The position numbers and the translations under genes are program-made. A stretch of DNA of 64,000 nt from Pseudomonas fluorescens (GTDB taxonomy: Bacteria > Pseudomonadota > Gammaproteobacteria > Pseudomonadales > Pseudomonadaceae), in the NCBI RefSeq assembly GCF_000968015.1, contig NZ_LACH01000001.1, forward strand, positions 219,629-283,628. The letters are read 5' to 3'. Positions 25,101 to 33,934 of the stretch are shown here, in pieces. Positions within the stretch are counted from its first letter, which is position 1. The number at the start of each line of letters is the position of its first letter. The notes under the pieces were generated by a model. That model was not told the origin of the DNA. It was given only the letters and a program-made list of their open reading frames with translations, and searched no databases.

Positions 25101-28100
25101 ATCCGCGACGACGATGGTCGCGGTTGGTCGCACGGTATCTATGGCGTAGTTGTTGGAATCGGTAGTGCCGCTGCCGGCGTTGCCCGAAGCATTTTGCACA
25201 CCGCTGTTGTCCAGACTGATCAGGTTGGTCGTATCGGTGATGCTGGCAGTCGGCGTGAAGGTCGCTATCCAGGTGATGCCGCCGTCGCTGCTGCTCACCG
25301 CCGTCAACGTGCCGTTGGCGATGGTCAGGTCGGCGTTGCTGAAGCCAGTCACCGCTTCAGAGAACGTAATGGTTACCAGCGATGTTTCGCCGACTTTCAG
25401 CGCGTTATCGGCGACCACGATAGTGGCGGTCGGCAGCACGGTATCGACGGTGTAGTTGCCGGAGTTGGTAGTGCCACTGCCCGTGTTGCCAGCCAAGTCC
25501 GCCACACCGGTATTGTTCAGGGTGATGACGTTGCTTGAGTCATTCACGCCAACGGTGGGCGTGAAGGTCGCGGTCCAGGTGATGCCGCCGTCGCTGCTGC
25601 TCACGGCCGTCAAGGTGCCGTTGGCGATGGTCAGGTCAGCGTTAGTGAAACCGCTGACCGCCTCTGAGAACGTAATGGTCACCAGCGAGGTTTCGCCGGC
25701 ACTCAGGGTCGGGTCGGCCACAACGATGGTCGCCGTAGGGCGAACCGTGTCGATCACATAGTTATTGGAATCGGTTGTACCGCTACCGGCATTGCCCGCC
25801 AGGTCCGCGATCCCGGTGTTGTCCAGAGTGATCAGGTTGGTCGTGTCGTTGATGCTGGCGCTCGGGGTAAAGGTTGCCGTCCAGGTGATGCCGCCGTCGC
25901 TGCTGCTCACCGCCGTCAATGTGCCGTTGGCGATGGTCAAATCGGCGTTGGTGAAACCGCTGACCGCTTCACTGAAGGTGATGGTCACCAGCGAGGTTTC
26001 GCCGATTTTCAATGCAGTGTCCGCCACCACGACCGTGGCCGTCGGGCGCACGGTGTCGATGGCGTAGTTGTTGGAATCGGTGGTGCCGCTGCCCACGTTA
26101 CCGCTGCTGGTGGCCTGCACGCCGCTGTTGTCCAGGGTGATCAGGTTGGTCGTATCGGTGATGCTGGCAGTTGGCGTGAAAGTCGCCGTCCAGGTAATGC
26201 CGCCGTCGCTGCTGCTCACCGCGGTCAATGTGCCGTTGGCGATGGTCAGGTCGGCGTTGGTTAAACCGGTCACGGCCTCTGAGAAGGTGATGGTTACGAG
26301 GGATGTTTCGCCGATTTTCAGCGCGCTGTCGGCAACCACGATGGTGGCGGTCGGCGGTACGGTGTCGATCGTGTAGTTGCCCGAGTTGGTGGTGCCGCTA
26401 CCCGAGTTGCCGGACACGTCCGCCACACCGGTATTGTTCAGGGTGATGACGTTGCTTGAGTCATTCACGCCAACGGTGGGCGTGAAGGTCGCCGTCCAGG
26501 TGATGCCACCGTCGCTGCTGCTCACCGCCGTCAATGTGCCGTTGGCGATGGACAAATCCGCGTTGGTGAAACCGCTGACCGCTTCGCTGAAGGTGATCGT
26601 CACCAGCGAGGTTTCACCCGCTGTCAGGGCGCTATCGGCCAACACAATCGTGGCGGTCGGGCGCACGGTGTCGATGGCATAGTTATTGGAATCGGTGGTG
26701 CCGCTACCGGCGTTGCCCGACAGGTCCGCGATCCCGGTGTTGTCCAGGGTGATCAGGTTGGTCGTGTCGTTGATGCTCGCGGAAGGCGTGAACGTGGCGG
26801 TCCAGGTGATCCCGCCGTCGCTGCTGCTCACCGCCGTCATGGTGCCGTTGGCAATCGTCAGGTCCGCATTAGTGAACCCGCTGACCGCTTCGCTGAAGGT
26901 GATGGTCACCAGCGAGGTTTCGCCGATTTTCAATGCCGCGTCCGCTACCACGATGCTTGCTGTTGGCCGCACGGTGTCGATCGCGTAGTTGTTCGAATCC
27001 GTAGTGCCGCTGCCCGCGTTGCCGGACTGATCGCTGACCCCGGTGTTATCCAGAGTGATCAGGTTGGTCGTGTCAGTGATGCTGGCGGTTGGCGTGAAGG
27101 TCGCGGTCCAGGTGATGCCGCCGTCACTGCTACTCACGGCCGTCAAGGTGCCGTTGGCGATGGTCAGGTCCGCGTTGGTGAAACTGGTCACTGCCTCGGC
27201 AAATGTAATGGTCACCAGCGAGGTTTCGCCGATTTTCAGCGCAGTGTCGGCCACGACGATGGTTGCGGTCGGACGTACTGTGTCGATCACATAGTTGTTC
27301 GAATCGGTGGTGCCAGTGCCGGTGTTGCCCGACAGGTCCGCGATCCCGGTGTTGTCCAGGGTGATCAGGTTGGTCGTGTCGTTGATGCTCGCGGAAGGCG
27401 TGAACGTGGCGGTCCAGGTGATGCCGCCGTCGCTGCTGCTCACGGCCGTCAACGTGCCGTTGGCGATGGTCAAATCCGCGTTGGTGAACCCGCTGACCGC
27501 TTCGCTGAAGGTGAATGTCACCAGCGAGGTATCGCCGATTTTCAGCGCATTGTCCGCCACCACAATGGTCGCCGTTGGCCGCACGGTGTCGATGGCATAG
27601 TTGTTCGAATCGGTGGTGCCGCTGCCGGTGTTGCCCACCAGGTCGCTGACCCCGGTGTTGTCCAGGGTGATCAGGTTGGTCGTATCGGTGATGCTGGCAG
27701 TCGGGGTCAAGGTTCCCGTCCAGGTGATGCCGCCATCGCTGCTGCTCACGGCGGTCAAGGTGCCGTTGGCGATAGTCAGGTCCGCATTAGTGAACCCGCT
27801 GACCGCTTCGCTGAAGGTGAATGTCACCAGCGAGGTTTCGCCGATTTTCAACGCATTGTCCGCCACGACAATTGTGGCGGTCGGGCGCGCGGTGTCGACG
27901 ACGTAGTTATTGGAGTTGGTGGTACCGACGCCGGCAGTGCCCAGACCGTTTATCACTCCGGTGTTGTCCAGGGTAATGAAATTGGTCGTATCGGAAATAC
28001 TGGCAGTCGGCGTGAACGTTGCCGTCCAGGTGATGCCGCCATCGCTGCTGCTGACGGCACTCAAGGTGCCGTTGGCGATGGTCAGGTCGGCGTTGGTGAA

Positions 28101-30014
28101 ACCGGTCACGGCCTCGGAGAAGGTGATCGTCACTAAAGACGTTTCGCCGATGCTCAGTGTGGTGTCGGCGACCACAATGGTCGCGGTCGGCGGCGGCGAA
28201 TACGCAGTGTTGAGTACACCGCCGTCGTTGTAGATGGTCGCGAAGGAGGTCGGCGAGGTGCCGGTTGTACCTCCGCCCTGCGCGGTACCGCCTGCACCAC
28301 TGGCCGCGGCATTACCGGCCAGCGCGGCGAAATTGGCGGCCGTCATCAGCAGTGTGCCTTTGTTCCAGATCGCGCCGACGCCCCGGCCGCCGATGCCGCC
28401 ATTGCTGGCATTGCTGCCTTGGCCACCGCCACCGCCACCGCCACCACCGGCGCCGATGTTGTTGCTGATGGTCGAAGTGCCGATGATGGTGATGGTGCCG
28501 CTGCTGGCGTTGTAGATCCCGCCCACCGCGTTGCCGCCGGCGCCACCCACCTTGTCCCAACCGGCCCCGCCGCCACCGCCACCAATGGAAATCGTGCCGT
28601 TGGTGGCCGTCGAACCGTTACCGCCGTTGCTGTAATAGGAAACGCCCACCCCACCGGCGCCGCCAGTGGTGGTACCGCCGCGACCGCCCATGTGGGTCGC
28701 GTCATAACCGCCGCCGTAACCGCCGACACCGCCGCTGCCCGCCTGGCCGCCCAACGTGCCGGTACCCGGGCCTGCCGAACCGCCATGCCCGCCGCCCTGG
28801 CCGCCCAGACCGCCGCCACCGCCACCGCCGCCGCCGTAAAAAGCGCCCGTGACACCGCCGCCACCACCGCCACCGGAAGCACCGTTGGAGGTCACGGTCA
28901 CGTTGTTCAGGGTCAAGTTCCCTGCGTTGAAGATCCCCCCGGCCATCGCCCCGGTGGCACCGTAACCACCGTTGCCGCCAGTACCCGACACCAGGCCTCG
29001 GGTGATCAACAGGCCATCAAGGGTCACGGTTTTGCCCGCCGCGATTTCAATCACTCGGGTCTTGTACTGACCATCAAGAATCACTTCAGCCGCGCCGTCA
29101 TTGTTCAGGTCGCCATCGACGGTGATGTTCTTGTTGATCAGCAGTTCGGACGTCAGCTGCACCGTCATGCCGGTGCTGAAGGTGACGATATCGCCGTTCT
29201 GCGCCGAGGCGATGGCGGCCCGTAATGAGCCAACCCCGGTGTTGGCATTGTTGGTGGCGGTCCAGGTCGCCAGGCCCCATTGATATTCACTCATGGCCAT
29301 AGTCGAGAGGACGTTGGCGCTTTCGATGTTGCCGGTGACGATCTCCAGATTCCAATCGCCACCGATCCCGGTCCGATTGCTCGAAGCGGCCACATCGCGG
29401 CCGGTCAATTGCGCCAGCGAGTCGACAAAATTCAAGCCACGCTCACCTTCGGCGGTGTAGCAGCCGTAGATCATGATGTCGCCGCCGACATTCATGTCCT
29501 TGCCGATTTCCGCCAGCACGGCGCTGCGGGCCGCAACGTTGTCGGCCGATAGATAGCTGTCGCCCAGCCATAGATCGCCTGCGTTGCCATGGGCAATGAT
29601 CTGCACCGAACTGATGCCCTGATGGTGATCGAGGTAGTCGGCAATCTGCTGCAAACCGTCCCTGCTCGCATCCAGCTGAACCACTTGAGTACCAGGCGCC
29701 ACACCCTTGAGCAGGCTGTCGGCGTCCTTGACCCGGGAATCGACGAACACCACGCTCTGCCCCGGCACGGCAACGGGCGCCGTCGCAGGCGTCGCATCGG
29801 CCTGGCCGTGGGTGTCTTTGCTGGCCACCGCTTGATCGGCCGTCGGCGTTTTGGCCGCATCGGCGGTGGGATGGCTGTCAGGCTGAGCGGCATCCGCCAC
29901 CGTAGCCGCGACCGCGCCGTCGAACAGCATGCGCGGCTCCAGGGACATGATCATTGGCGAGGCCAGCGCCCGTGCGCCTTCGGTAACTCGCGACTTGCCG
30001 TTGCTCCACCACAT
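22122..30014 (-). CDS. giant LEPR/DUF4347 surface-type protein with 18 Ig-like repeats
   Basis: A 2630-residue protein. The N-terminus has MSLEPRMLFDGA, the LEPR-XLL motif seen at the start of many large exported proteins. Residues about 85-250 form a DUF4347 domain (VVFVDSRVKDADSLL, SVQIIAHGNAGDLWLGD, DIMIYGCYTAEGERG). A beta-helix-like segment follows, then an extreme Gly-rich region at about 345-560. Eighteen Big_12-like Ig repeats of about 102 residues (306 bp) start with PTATIVVAD and end near DTVRP. A C-terminal tail of about 150 residues is without Cys or a membrane anchor. It has no classical signal peptide and no RTX nonapeptides. I use ATG 30014; GTG 30023 is possible. It is probably an exported adhesin-like fibre, followed by its TolC channel. 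Confidence 0.9.
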   Translation of the reverse strand: MWWSNGKSRVTEGARALASPMIMSLEPRMLFDGAVAATVADAAQPDSHPTADAAKTPTADQAVASKDTHGQADATPATAPVAVPGQSVVFVDSRVKDADSLLKGVAPGTQVVQLDASRDGLQQIADYLDHHQGISSVQIIAHGNAGDLWLGDSYLSADNVAARSAVLAEIGKDMNVGGDIMIYGCYTAEGERGLNFVDSLAQLTGRDVAASSNRTGIGGDWNLEIVTGNIESANVLSTMAMSEYQWGLATWTATNNANTGVGSLRAAIASAQNGDIVTFSTGMTVQLTSELLINKNITVDGDLNNDGAAEVILDGQYKTRVIEIAAGKTVTLDGLLITRGLVSGTGGNGGYGATGAMAGGIFNAGNLTLNNVTVTSNGASGGGGGGGVTGAFYGGGGGGGGGLGGQGGGHGGSAGPGTGTLGGQAGSGGVGGYGGGYDATHMGGRGGTTTGGAGGVGVSYYSNGGNGSTATNGTISIGGGGGGAGWDKVGGAGGNAVGGIYNASSGTITIIGTSTISNNIGAGGGGGGGGGQGSNASNGGIGGRGVGAIWNKGTLLMTAANFAALAGNAAASGAGGTAQGGGTTGTSPTSFATIYNDGGVLNTAYSPPPTATIVVADTTLSIGETSLVTITFSEAVTGFTNADLTIANGTLSAVSSSDGGITWTATFTPTASISDTTNFITLDNTGVINGLGTAGVGTTNSNNYVVDTARPTATIVVADNALKIGETSLVTFTFSEAVSGFTNADLTIANGTLTAVSSSDGGITWTGTLTPTASITDTTNLITLDNTGVSDLVGNTGSGTTDSNNYAIDTVRPTATIVVADNALKIGDTSLVTFTFSEAVSGFTNADLTIANGTLTAVSSSDGGITWTATFTPSASINDTTNLITLDNTGIADLSGNTGTGTTDSNNYVIDTVRPTATIVVADTALKIGETSLVTITFAEAVTSFTNADLTIANGTLTAVSSSDGGITWTATFTPTASITDTTNLITLDNTGVSDQSGNAGSGTTDSNNYAIDTVRPTASIVVADAALKIGETSLVTITFSEAVSGFTNADLTIANGTMTAVSSSDGGITWTATFTPSASINDTTNLITLDNTGIADLSGNAGSGTTDSNNYAIDTVRPTATIVLADSALTAGETSLVTITFSEAVSGFTNADLSIANGTLTAVSSSDGGITWTATFTPTVGVNDSSNVITLNNTGVADVSGNSGSGTTNSGNYTIDTVPPTATIVVADSALKIGETSLVTITFSEAVTGLTNADLTIANGTLTAVSSSDGGITWTATFTPTASITDTTNLITLDNSGVQATSSGNVGSGTTDSNNYAIDTVRPTATVVVADTALKIGETSLVTITFSEAVSGFTNADLTIANGTLTAVSSSDGGITWTATFTPSASINDTTNLITLDNTGIADLAGNAGSGTTDSNNYVIDTVRPTATIVVADPTLSAGETSLVTITFSEAVSGFTNADLTIANGTLTAVSSSDGGITWTATFTPTVGVNDSSNVITLNNTGVADLAGNTGSGTTNSGNYTVDTVLPTATIVVADNALKVGETSLVTITFSEAVTGFSNADLTIANGTLTAVSSSDGGITWIATFTPTASITDTTNLISLDNSGVQNASGNAGSGTTDSNNYAIDTVRPTATIVVADPTLALGQTSLVTITFSEAVTGLTLADFTVDNGTLSGLSTSDNITYTATFTPAASINDTTNIITLDNTGIADAASNTGSGTTDSNNYVIDSLRPTATIVVADSTLSAGETSLVTITFSEAVSGFDNSDLSIPNGTLSAVSSSDGGITWTATFTPTVGVRDTTNLISLNNGGVVDIAGNAGSGVTHSANFTIDTVLPTATIVVADNALSVGETSLVTITFSEAVSGFSNADLTIANGTLSAVSSGDGGITWTATFTPTNAITDTSNLITLDNTGVQNASGNAGSGTTDSNNYAIDTQRPTATIVVADAALGVGQTSQVTITFSEAVSGFTNSDLTIANGTLAAVSSSDGGITWTATFTPTAGITDTTNLITLDNTGVADLSGNAGSGTTDSNNYAIDSQRPTATIVLSDTTLKPGETSLVTITFSEAVSGFDNSDLGVANGTLSNVSSSDGGITWTGTFTPTIGVTDATNLITLNNTGVLDLAGNAGSGTTNSANYVVETQVPTATIVVADNALKAGETSGVTITFSEAVSGFTNADLTIANGTLSNVSSSDGGVTWTATFTPTINVTDTSNLISLDNSGVTNASGNSGVGVTDSNNYAIDTARPTATIVVADNRLGIGETTTVTITFTETVSGFDLSDLSVANGTLSNLLSSDGGKTWTATLTPTANINDTSNLILLDTGNVADAAGNLGATIAISNNYALDATRPTAIIVVANPNLSIGQTTLVTITFSEVVSDFDLSDLSVTNGELTNLTSSDGGKTWTATFTPTASITDPSNFIALDTSNVSDGSGNTGIGVAVSNNYTIDTVPVQTPAVVVTPDPLARVPPPVTVSDQPNVPLQPIIFAPPTGDLGSPLTFIPLFESRVIGNGIRPLGDIFINHGALAPSFIAQVFSSSDSGGEGSGQGFLGVGGGDGGVFSTSTLSSLFNQDTGSERGELNSFGSHSIKGGDVSQGLRGVFGALTLNQQLQQIKDTEQRQVDTLAAALKQGGISEMQA
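22690..28195 (-). repeat. 18 tandem 306-bp Ig-like repeats
   Basis: Eighteen near-identical units of about 306 bp lie within the giant gene; one is 3 bp longer. Units differ mainly in the loop after IVVAD and in the DNTG segment. The first and last two units are the most divergent, as expected when recombination homogenises the middle. Open frames of about 101 codons recur on the opposite strand with the same period and are shadows. Confidence 0.92.
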
Positions 30015-30056
30015 GCTGCTCACCCGGACTCGAACTTTCGTGACGCGAAAATGAAA

Positions 30057-30082
30057 ATGCCGCGATCAACTGATCGCGGCAT
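30057..30082 (-). terminator. hairpin between sulfotransferase 2 and the giant gene
   Basis: A perfect 12-base dyad (ATGCCGCGATCA and its complement around 2 bases) is followed on the reverse strand by TTTTCATTTT. It overlaps the stop codon of the sulfotransferase gene and ends 42 bases before the giant gene's start. It could attenuate readthrough into the giant gene. Confidence 0.6.
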
Positions 30083-30920
30083 CGGCTTTCATACGAATGA
30101 CATTGGCGGCGCTGGCTGAGCCATCGAGCCAAAAGGACAATTCTGCGTATTGCTTGAACAAATCAGGTGGCAGGATCGTGCGCCGCGATTGCAGCTCGAC
30201 TTTGGGTTTGACCCTGTGCAGGCCGGAGACGCCGAGGGCTTGATCGAACTCCGGCGCGTCGTAGGCGAGGTTGTCAAAGTCATGCTCGAACCAGGGTTCG
30301 CCGATGAAGTCGTAGACCAGCCGCATGACCCGATCAGGGGCCTGGGTCAGCAAGTCGTAATCGACAATCAACAACGAATCGGCGTGCTCGCCGTAATAGG
30401 CTTCCTTGAGCGCGGCCCAGGCAAACCCCACCAGGCGATTGCGTTGCGCCAGGGTTTCGCAACGGCTGTAGACCGTATTGCGCTCGACCCCGTCGCCGAA
30501 CAGCTTGGTGTTTTCAAAGGGGTTGGCGCGATATAAACGCTCGATGCTGTCCATGACCCAGGCGACATTGCGCACGCAGGCAATGACCTTGGCTTGAGGG
30601 AACAGGTCGCTGATGGCCGGCAGGCGCGAACTCCATAACCGATTGGTGTCGAACACCACCGGTTTGTCGGCCTTGTCGGCGTAAAAGGAATCGAACAGAC
30701 CGCGAAGCAAACGGCGGCGCAGATCGGTATCGATCACCGCACCGAACTCGCTGCCGGCGCTGCACTGCTCCAGAACACCGGAAAACAGGGCGCCAACGGG
30801 GCTGGTCATGCCGGCATGAAAGCGCGGGTTCTGCAAAAGAATCGCAGAAAGCAGGGTCGAGCCTGAGCGCGGCAAGCCGGAAATAAAATGGAAGTGTGAC
30901 AATCCCTTCACCCTAGTCAT
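30066..30920 (-). CDS. sulfotransferase-family protein 2
   Basis: A 284-residue sulfotransferase with FHFISGLPRSGSTLLSAIL as the PAPS 5'-phosphosulfate loop close to the N-terminus and VIACVRNVAWVMDSIERLY as the 3'-phosphate-binding segment. It is a compact single-domain enzyme without signal peptide, unlike sulfotransferase 1 with its N-terminal extension, so the two probably modify different acceptors. It lies directly upstream of the giant gene on the same strand, separated by a terminator-like hairpin. PAPS would come from the APS kinase in the same cluster. Confidence 0.87.
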   Translation of the reverse strand: MTRVKGLSHFHFISGLPRSGSTLLSAILLQNPRFHAGMTSPVGALFSGVLEQCSAGSEFGAVIDTDLRRRLLRGLFDSFYADKADKPVVFDTNRLWSSRLPAISDLFPQAKVIACVRNVAWVMDSIERLYRANPFENTKLFGDGVERNTVYSRCETLAQRNRLVGFAWAALKEAYYGEHADSLLIVDYDLLTQAPDRVMRLVYDFIGEPWFEHDFDNLAYDAPEFDQALGVSGLHRVKPKVELQSRRTILPPDLFKQYAELSFWLDGSASAANVIRMKADAAIS

Positions 30921-31030
30921 AAGTCCTTTATGTATGACGGAGCGTAGACCATGAACAGGCTTACGGGTAATGGTGTTTTGATATCAAATCGAATCTAAAT
31001 CGTCTGAAAAACGAGATTTTGGTTACAGGC

Positions 31031-32602
31031 TCAATGCAACACGAACAAACGCGCGTTGGCGCCTCCCGCCTGCGTTACGCCAACGTTTTGCCAGCCTGCG
31101 GGCAACGGCGCGAATTCGTTCGGCAAATCGATCGTGCCGATCAACCACACCCGGCCGGTGCCTTTGGGCAAATTACCGAGGCTGTCGAGGTAAATATCCT
31201 GAGACACCAGCGTGCCGAAACCATAAGCATTCGGCCGGCTCGACGCTCCATTGGCCAACGGCGGCGTGTACAGCAGCGGTTTGGCGTCAGTGCGGTTGTA
31301 ATAGACGTAACTGAGGTACCAGAGCATGTCGCTGGTGACGATCCGGTCACCGGCAACGAAGTGCTGGTTTACGTAGTCGACCATGACGCTGATTTGATCG
31401 TTGGTATCGACCGTGGCGTTGTTGTTCAGGCCCACCAGTTCGACGCCGATAAACAACACCAGCACCGTCACGGCCAACACCCGGAAGACGGCGTACAGGC
31501 GATCAATGGCCAATGCGGCAATCATCGGCAAGCCGAGGGCGTACGCGGTGAGGTAACGTTCGATGAACACTGGCGAGATGAACGACGCCGAAAACACCAG
31601 AAATATCGGCAAAATGGTGTAGATCACCACCAATGCACTGCCACGAATAACACTGCGATCCCGCGCCAGCGCCACCCACACCAACGCCAGCGACGCCAAG
31701 GGTAACGTGATGAAAATCCATGTGGGCAGGTTCTCGCCATCGTCCTGGATCAGGAACGACCAGATCATCGAAGGCAACGAGCCGAACGTGACCGGTGTCT
31801 CCCACCCCACATCGCCATTGGCTTTGAGTTGATCCATGTGTTGAATCAGATCGATCAGGCTGGGCACCCACGGCAAGTACACCAACACGATCGCCATGTT
31901 CGCCACCCACCAGCCGGGCTGCTGGATATGCCGCAAGCGATAGCCGGGCTGTACGCGGATCAGCCCCAGATACAGCCAGTGACACAGCACGCACAGGGCG
32001 GTGAAGTAATGGGTGTAGAACGCCGCGCTCATCAGCAGTGCATAAAACACCAGATAGCGCTTACGTGCCGGGCGTTTGATCCAGTAAACCAGGGCGATCG
32101 TGGCTCCGATCAGCCACAGTCCCAGCAACGAATACATGCGCACTTCCTGGCTGTAACGAACGGCGGTAGGCAGCAGCGCCAACAGGACGCCGGCCAACAA
32201 CGCGGCGCGGCGAGTGGCGAGCAAGTCCACCAGCCAGACGCCCAGCACCACGGTGGCAATCCCTGGTAGCGCGCTCAGGCTTCGAATCGAAAAAATGCCA
32301 TTGCCGAACAGTTCGATCCAGCCATGCAGCAGCATGAAATACAGCGGCGGGTGCACATCATGGGCGGCATGCACCCAGATCTCGCTCAACGAATATTGGC
32401 TCAACAGCAGGCTGGAACCTTCGTCGCCCCAAATAGCCGCCGCCGTCAGGTCGTAGAAACGCACCAGCGCGGCCAAGGCCAGGATCGGCAACAGCCAGTG
32501 CTCCCGCGCCCATCGCAGCATTCGCTGAACTATCGCCCAGACGCCGGGTGCCTCGTGCGGACCTTGGGTGCCGTCAAGCGGTGTTTCTCTGTGCGCCTCC
32601 AT
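31031..32602 (-). CDS. GT39-family (ArnT/PMT-like) membrane glycosyltransferase
   Basis: A 523-residue GT-C fold enzyme with about 10-12 spans. Family motifs are IWGDEGSSLLL (catalytic acidic pair near residue 58), AHDVHPPLYFMLLHGW and RYSQEVRMYSLL. Such enzymes use polyprenyl-phosphate sugars and work on the periplasmic side, modifying lipids or proteins. The C-terminal 120 residues form a periplasmic domain. GAGGGG lies 5 bases before ATG 32602. It may glycosylate a cluster product, but a general envelope role is possible. It is divergent from the tail-collar gene. Confidence 0.85.
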   Translation of the reverse strand: MEAHRETPLDGTQGPHEAPGVWAIVQRMLRWAREHWLLPILALAALVRFYDLTAAAIWGDEGSSLLLSQYSLSEIWVHAAHDVHPPLYFMLLHGWIELFGNGIFSIRSLSALPGIATVVLGVWLVDLLATRRAALLAGVLLALLPTAVRYSQEVRMYSLLGLWLIGATIALVYWIKRPARKRYLVFYALLMSAAFYTHYFTALCVLCHWLYLGLIRVQPGYRLRHIQQPGWWVANMAIVLVYLPWVPSLIDLIQHMDQLKANGDVGWETPVTFGSLPSMIWSFLIQDDGENLPTWIFITLPLASLALVWVALARDRSVIRGSALVVIYTILPIFLVFSASFISPVFIERYLTAYALGLPMIAALAIDRLYAVFRVLAVTVLVLFIGVELVGLNNNATVDTNDQISVMVDYVNQHFVAGDRIVTSDMLWYLSYVYYNRTDAKPLLYTPPLANGASSRPNAYGFGTLVSQDIYLDSLGNLPKGTGRVWLIGTIDLPNEFAPLPAGWQNVGVTQAGGANARLFVLH

Positions 32603-32843
32603 TGCCTCCCCTCAAGACTGCCGGTGAAAAACCTTGATGCTTGCAATCACTGTAGGACAGCGACAGCGCCGTCGTCGATGCTGGCTTTACGACCAACGAC
32701 ATTCGGCAATCTGGCGGATCAACTACGCTCTGGCGTGGCGTGATCCAGCCACGGAGATGAATGGAGTCGGCTGTACGCAACGATGTGCCCGCACGGGCAA
32801 TCTGCGTGGCGCGCCAGACAACTAACCTGAGGGATAAGGAACT

Positions 32844-33431
32844 ATGGAAGTATTCATGGGCACTGTTCAGTCTTTTGCCTTTAACTTCGCCCCTAACGGC
32901 TGGGCCCTGTGTAACGGCCAGACACTGGGGATCTCGCAATACCAGGCGCTGTTCTCACTGCTGGGAACCTACTATGGAGGCAATGGCACCACCAACTTCA
33001 TGCTACCCAACCTGCAAGGCCGAATGCCGATAGCACAGGGCAATGGGCTGAACCTGACCCCGCGCGTCATCGGTGAATTCTCCGGGACCGAGAACGTCAC
33101 AGCCACCATCACCAACCTGCCCAACCACACCCACGCCTTGTCCGGGCTCACGGCCAGCACCACCTTGCAACTGGCCAGCCCGGCGAGCAACCCGGCCACC
33201 AACCCGACCGCGACCAACTCGTACATCGGTGCCTCGGGCGGCGGTCCGGGTTCGGCGACCATCTACTCCGACGCGCAAGGCGCTGCGGCCGTGCCACTCA
33301 AAGGCGTGGCCACCACGGTCACGGGAGAAATCTCGTCCGCCGGTAATGGCCTGCCCATGGAAACGATGAACCCGTTCCTGGTGCTCAACTTCAGCATCGC
33401 CTTGAACGGGTTATTCCCTTCGCGCAACTGA
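32844..33431 (+). CDS. phage tail-collar domain protein (microcystin-dependent-protein-like)
   Basis: A 195-residue protein with the tail-collar fold: FMGTVQSFAFNFAPNGWALC, GISQYQALFSLLGTYYGGNG, TTNFMLPNLQGRMPIAQG. A Ser/Thr/Ala-rich insertion follows, then the closing MNPFLVLNFSIALNGLFPSRN-like segment. Relatives occur in phage tail fibres and in chromosomal genes annotated MdpB. There are no other phage genes here, so it is a host gene. No signal peptide is visible, so if exported it needs a dedicated machine. Ribosome site AAGGA lies before ATG 32844; ATG 32856 is an alternative. Confidence 0.88.
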   Translation: MEVFMGTVQSFAFNFAPNGWALCNGQTLGISQYQALFSLLGTYYGGNGTTNFMLPNLQGRMPIAQGNGLNLTPRVIGEFSGTENVTATITNLPNHTHALSGLTASTTLQLASPASNPATNPTATNSYIGASGGGPGSATIYSDAQGAAAVPLKGVATTVTGEISSAGNGLPMETMNPFLVLNFSIALNGLFPSRN

Positions 33432-33484
33432 GGTTCGGCCGGGGGATTCAATCCCCCGGCCACTTTCAATTTTGGAGTGACGCC

Positions 33485-33796
33485 ATGCTGCAACAGGTGC
33501 AAAGCCAACACTTTCAGGCGCTGCTGGGCAAGACCGGGAGGCTGCGGCTGCCGGATGGCACTGAATTGCCGATCCATATCGACAGCCTTGAAGAAACACC
33601 CCGCTCGCGGATGCCCAAGAGCGAGCGGATGCCGTTCAGTGTCGAGTTCAACAGCCTGCAGCCTACAGTGTTTGTCGATGGGTTGTGCGCGTTGGAACTG
33701 CCGGAACTGGGTCAGGTGGAAAACATCTTCGTCTCCCGGGTGCCGGCCATGGGACGTGACCCGGACTTGGGATATTTCTACATCGCCTTCAACTGA
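33485..33796 (+). CDS. small DUF6916-like protein
   Basis: A 103-residue protein following the collar gene by 53 bases on the same strand, with GGAG ahead of ATG 33485. It opens with LQQVQSQHFQALLGKTGRLR and ends YFYIAFN. The predicted content is mostly beta. The pattern recalls DUF6916 proteins, which in my recollection often accompany tail-collar genes; I could not check this. Probably a partner or chaperone of the collar protein. Confidence 0.6.
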   Translation: MLQQVQSQHFQALLGKTGRLRLPDGTELPIHIDSLEETPRSRMPKSERMPFSVEFNSLQPTVFVDGLCALELPELGQVENIFVSRVPAMGRDPDLGYFYIAFN

Positions 33797-33812
33797 ACAC
33801 ACCGAAATCCAA

Positions 33813-33921
33813 TGTGGGAGTGAGCCTGCTCGCGATAGCGGAGTGTCATTCACCTAAAATGTTGAATGATCCACCGCTATCGTCGGAACGCCGCCCGGAG
33901 CAGGCTCGCTCCTACAGGGGG
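33813..33921. repeat. REP pair with long spacer
   Basis: Two inverted REP elements (33813-33841 and 33890-33921) are separated by about 48 bases, between the convergent DUF6916-like and GNAT genes. The arms carry several differences, indicating an older copy. Confidence 0.8.
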
Positions 33922-33934
33922 AGCGGTAGTGGAT

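Noticed and set aside
23011..28233. Series of about 101-codon forward frames opposite the giant gene
   Set aside because: They recur with the 306-bp repeat period and come from the antisense of the Ig-like repeats.
32844..33431. Tail-collar gene as sign of a prophage
   Set aside because: No other phage structural, lysis or integrase genes are present nearby.
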